Shown: one piece after another, positions 63,885 to 64,000 of the stretch
Numbering within the stretch: position 1 is the stretch's first letter
How the letters are laid out: every line of letters starts with the position of its first letter
Assembly: GCA_020348925.1 (NCBI GenBank)
Contig: CP070758.1
Coordinates: 4,191,586 to 4,255,585, forward strand
Source: Gemmatimonadota bacterium
Lineage (GTDB): Bacteria; JBHIER01; G020348925
DNA: 64,000 nt
Direction: 5' to 3'
Made by a program: the position numbers and the translations under genes
The notes under the pieces: model-generated
Seen by the model: only the letters and a program-made list of their open reading frames with translations
What the model was told of the DNA's origin: nothing
Databases searched by the model: none

Positions 63885-64000
63885 CTACTCCACCGGAAAT
63901 TTCGTTTCGTATTTCACTGTGGAAAGAATAAAAGACGTTTTAATCTTACTGAGCGCCGGCAGTTTCGTCAACTTCTTCAGAATAAAGTTTTCATACTCGT
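63885..64000 (-). CDS. Lrp/AsnC-family regulator, C-terminal part (cut by right edge)
   Basis: The last 38 residues, YENFILKKLTKLPALSKI then KTSFILSTVKYETKFPVE, match the end of the Lrp/AsnC ligand-binding (RAM) domain. Such regulators respond to amino acids. Its position just before the trans-sulfuration gene suggests that it controls the sulfur amino acid genes. The DNA-binding half lies outside the window. Confidence 0.75.
   Translation of the reverse strand, partial: EYENFILKKLTKLPALSKIKTSFILSTVKYETKFPVE

Overview
The window looks like chromosome from an uncultivated, respiratory, Gram-negative bacterium of the FCB superphylum or a nearby candidate phylum. Three things suggest this. First, C-terminal tails of the NPFNPxTxIxY type, the type A sorting signal of the type IX secretion system (T9SS), occur on two large proteins (positions 1-4634 and 54898-57927). 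Second, dockerin-like tails and phage-fibre-like surface proteins of the kind common in those lineages are present. Third, there is a 14-subunit complex I, a mitochondrial-type citrate synthase and a selenocysteine formate dehydrogenase. A textbook TTGACA-17-TATATT promoter before citrate synthase argues against Bacteroidota proper, whose promoters differ. I cannot name the phylum from sequence alone.

Layout. (1) 1-12402, minus strand: five exported proteins in a row. In transcription order they are a fibre-like protein, a C10 (streptopain) protease, a dockerin protein, a 1151-residue fibre with 15-residue beta-roll repeats and an endosialidase-type chaperone tail, and a giant leucine-rich-repeat/Ig protein cut by the left edge. 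(2) 12981-27237, minus: the complete complex I operon nuoEFGABCDH-menA-IJKLMN, with a menaquinone prenyltransferase gene inside it and a single-base frameshift in nuoM. (3) 27938-40040, minus: a formate-oxidation and multiheme-cytochrome region. It holds an 11-heme cytochrome c fused to a cytochrome b, a tetraheme cytochrome, a porin, a thioredoxin-like protein with a heme motif, fdhE, fdhD, mobA, the iron-sulfur subunit fdhB and the selenoprotein fdhA, whose in-frame UGA is followed by a convincing SECIS hairpin. (4) 40518-46014, minus: a WYL protein, a damaged small ORF, a structured 65-nt element, a GYD-domain/PfkB kinase, a propeller-transglutaminase protein and tryptophanase. (5) 46625-52322, plus: TCA-cycle cluster gltA-acnA-icd-mdh. 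(6) 52648-57927, plus: an AmpG-like transporter, a DUF3795 protein and a DUF362/dockerin/T9SS protein. (7) 58064-64000, minus: sulfur amino acid and homoserine metabolism, with an Lrp-family regulator at the right edge and a relic of a second one beside it.

How it fits together. Tryptophanase and the TCA cycle would feed NADH to complex I, which reduces menaquinone (menA lies in the same operon). Formate would be oxidised in the periplasm by the Tat-exported selenoenzyme. No ordinary FdnI-type cytochrome b subunit is encoded beside it. The only FdnI-like cytochrome b is the one fused to 11 c-type hemes, in the same region as a porin and a tetraheme cytochrome. This suggests, as an inference, a chain linking formate and the quinone pool to periplasmic or extracellular acceptors, analogous to CbcL and porin-cytochrome systems of Geobacter.

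Limits: functions are assigned by eye from motifs. Three loci (nuoM, the GYD domain, a small ORF near 41.2 kb) carry apparent one-base frameshifts that may be assembly errors.
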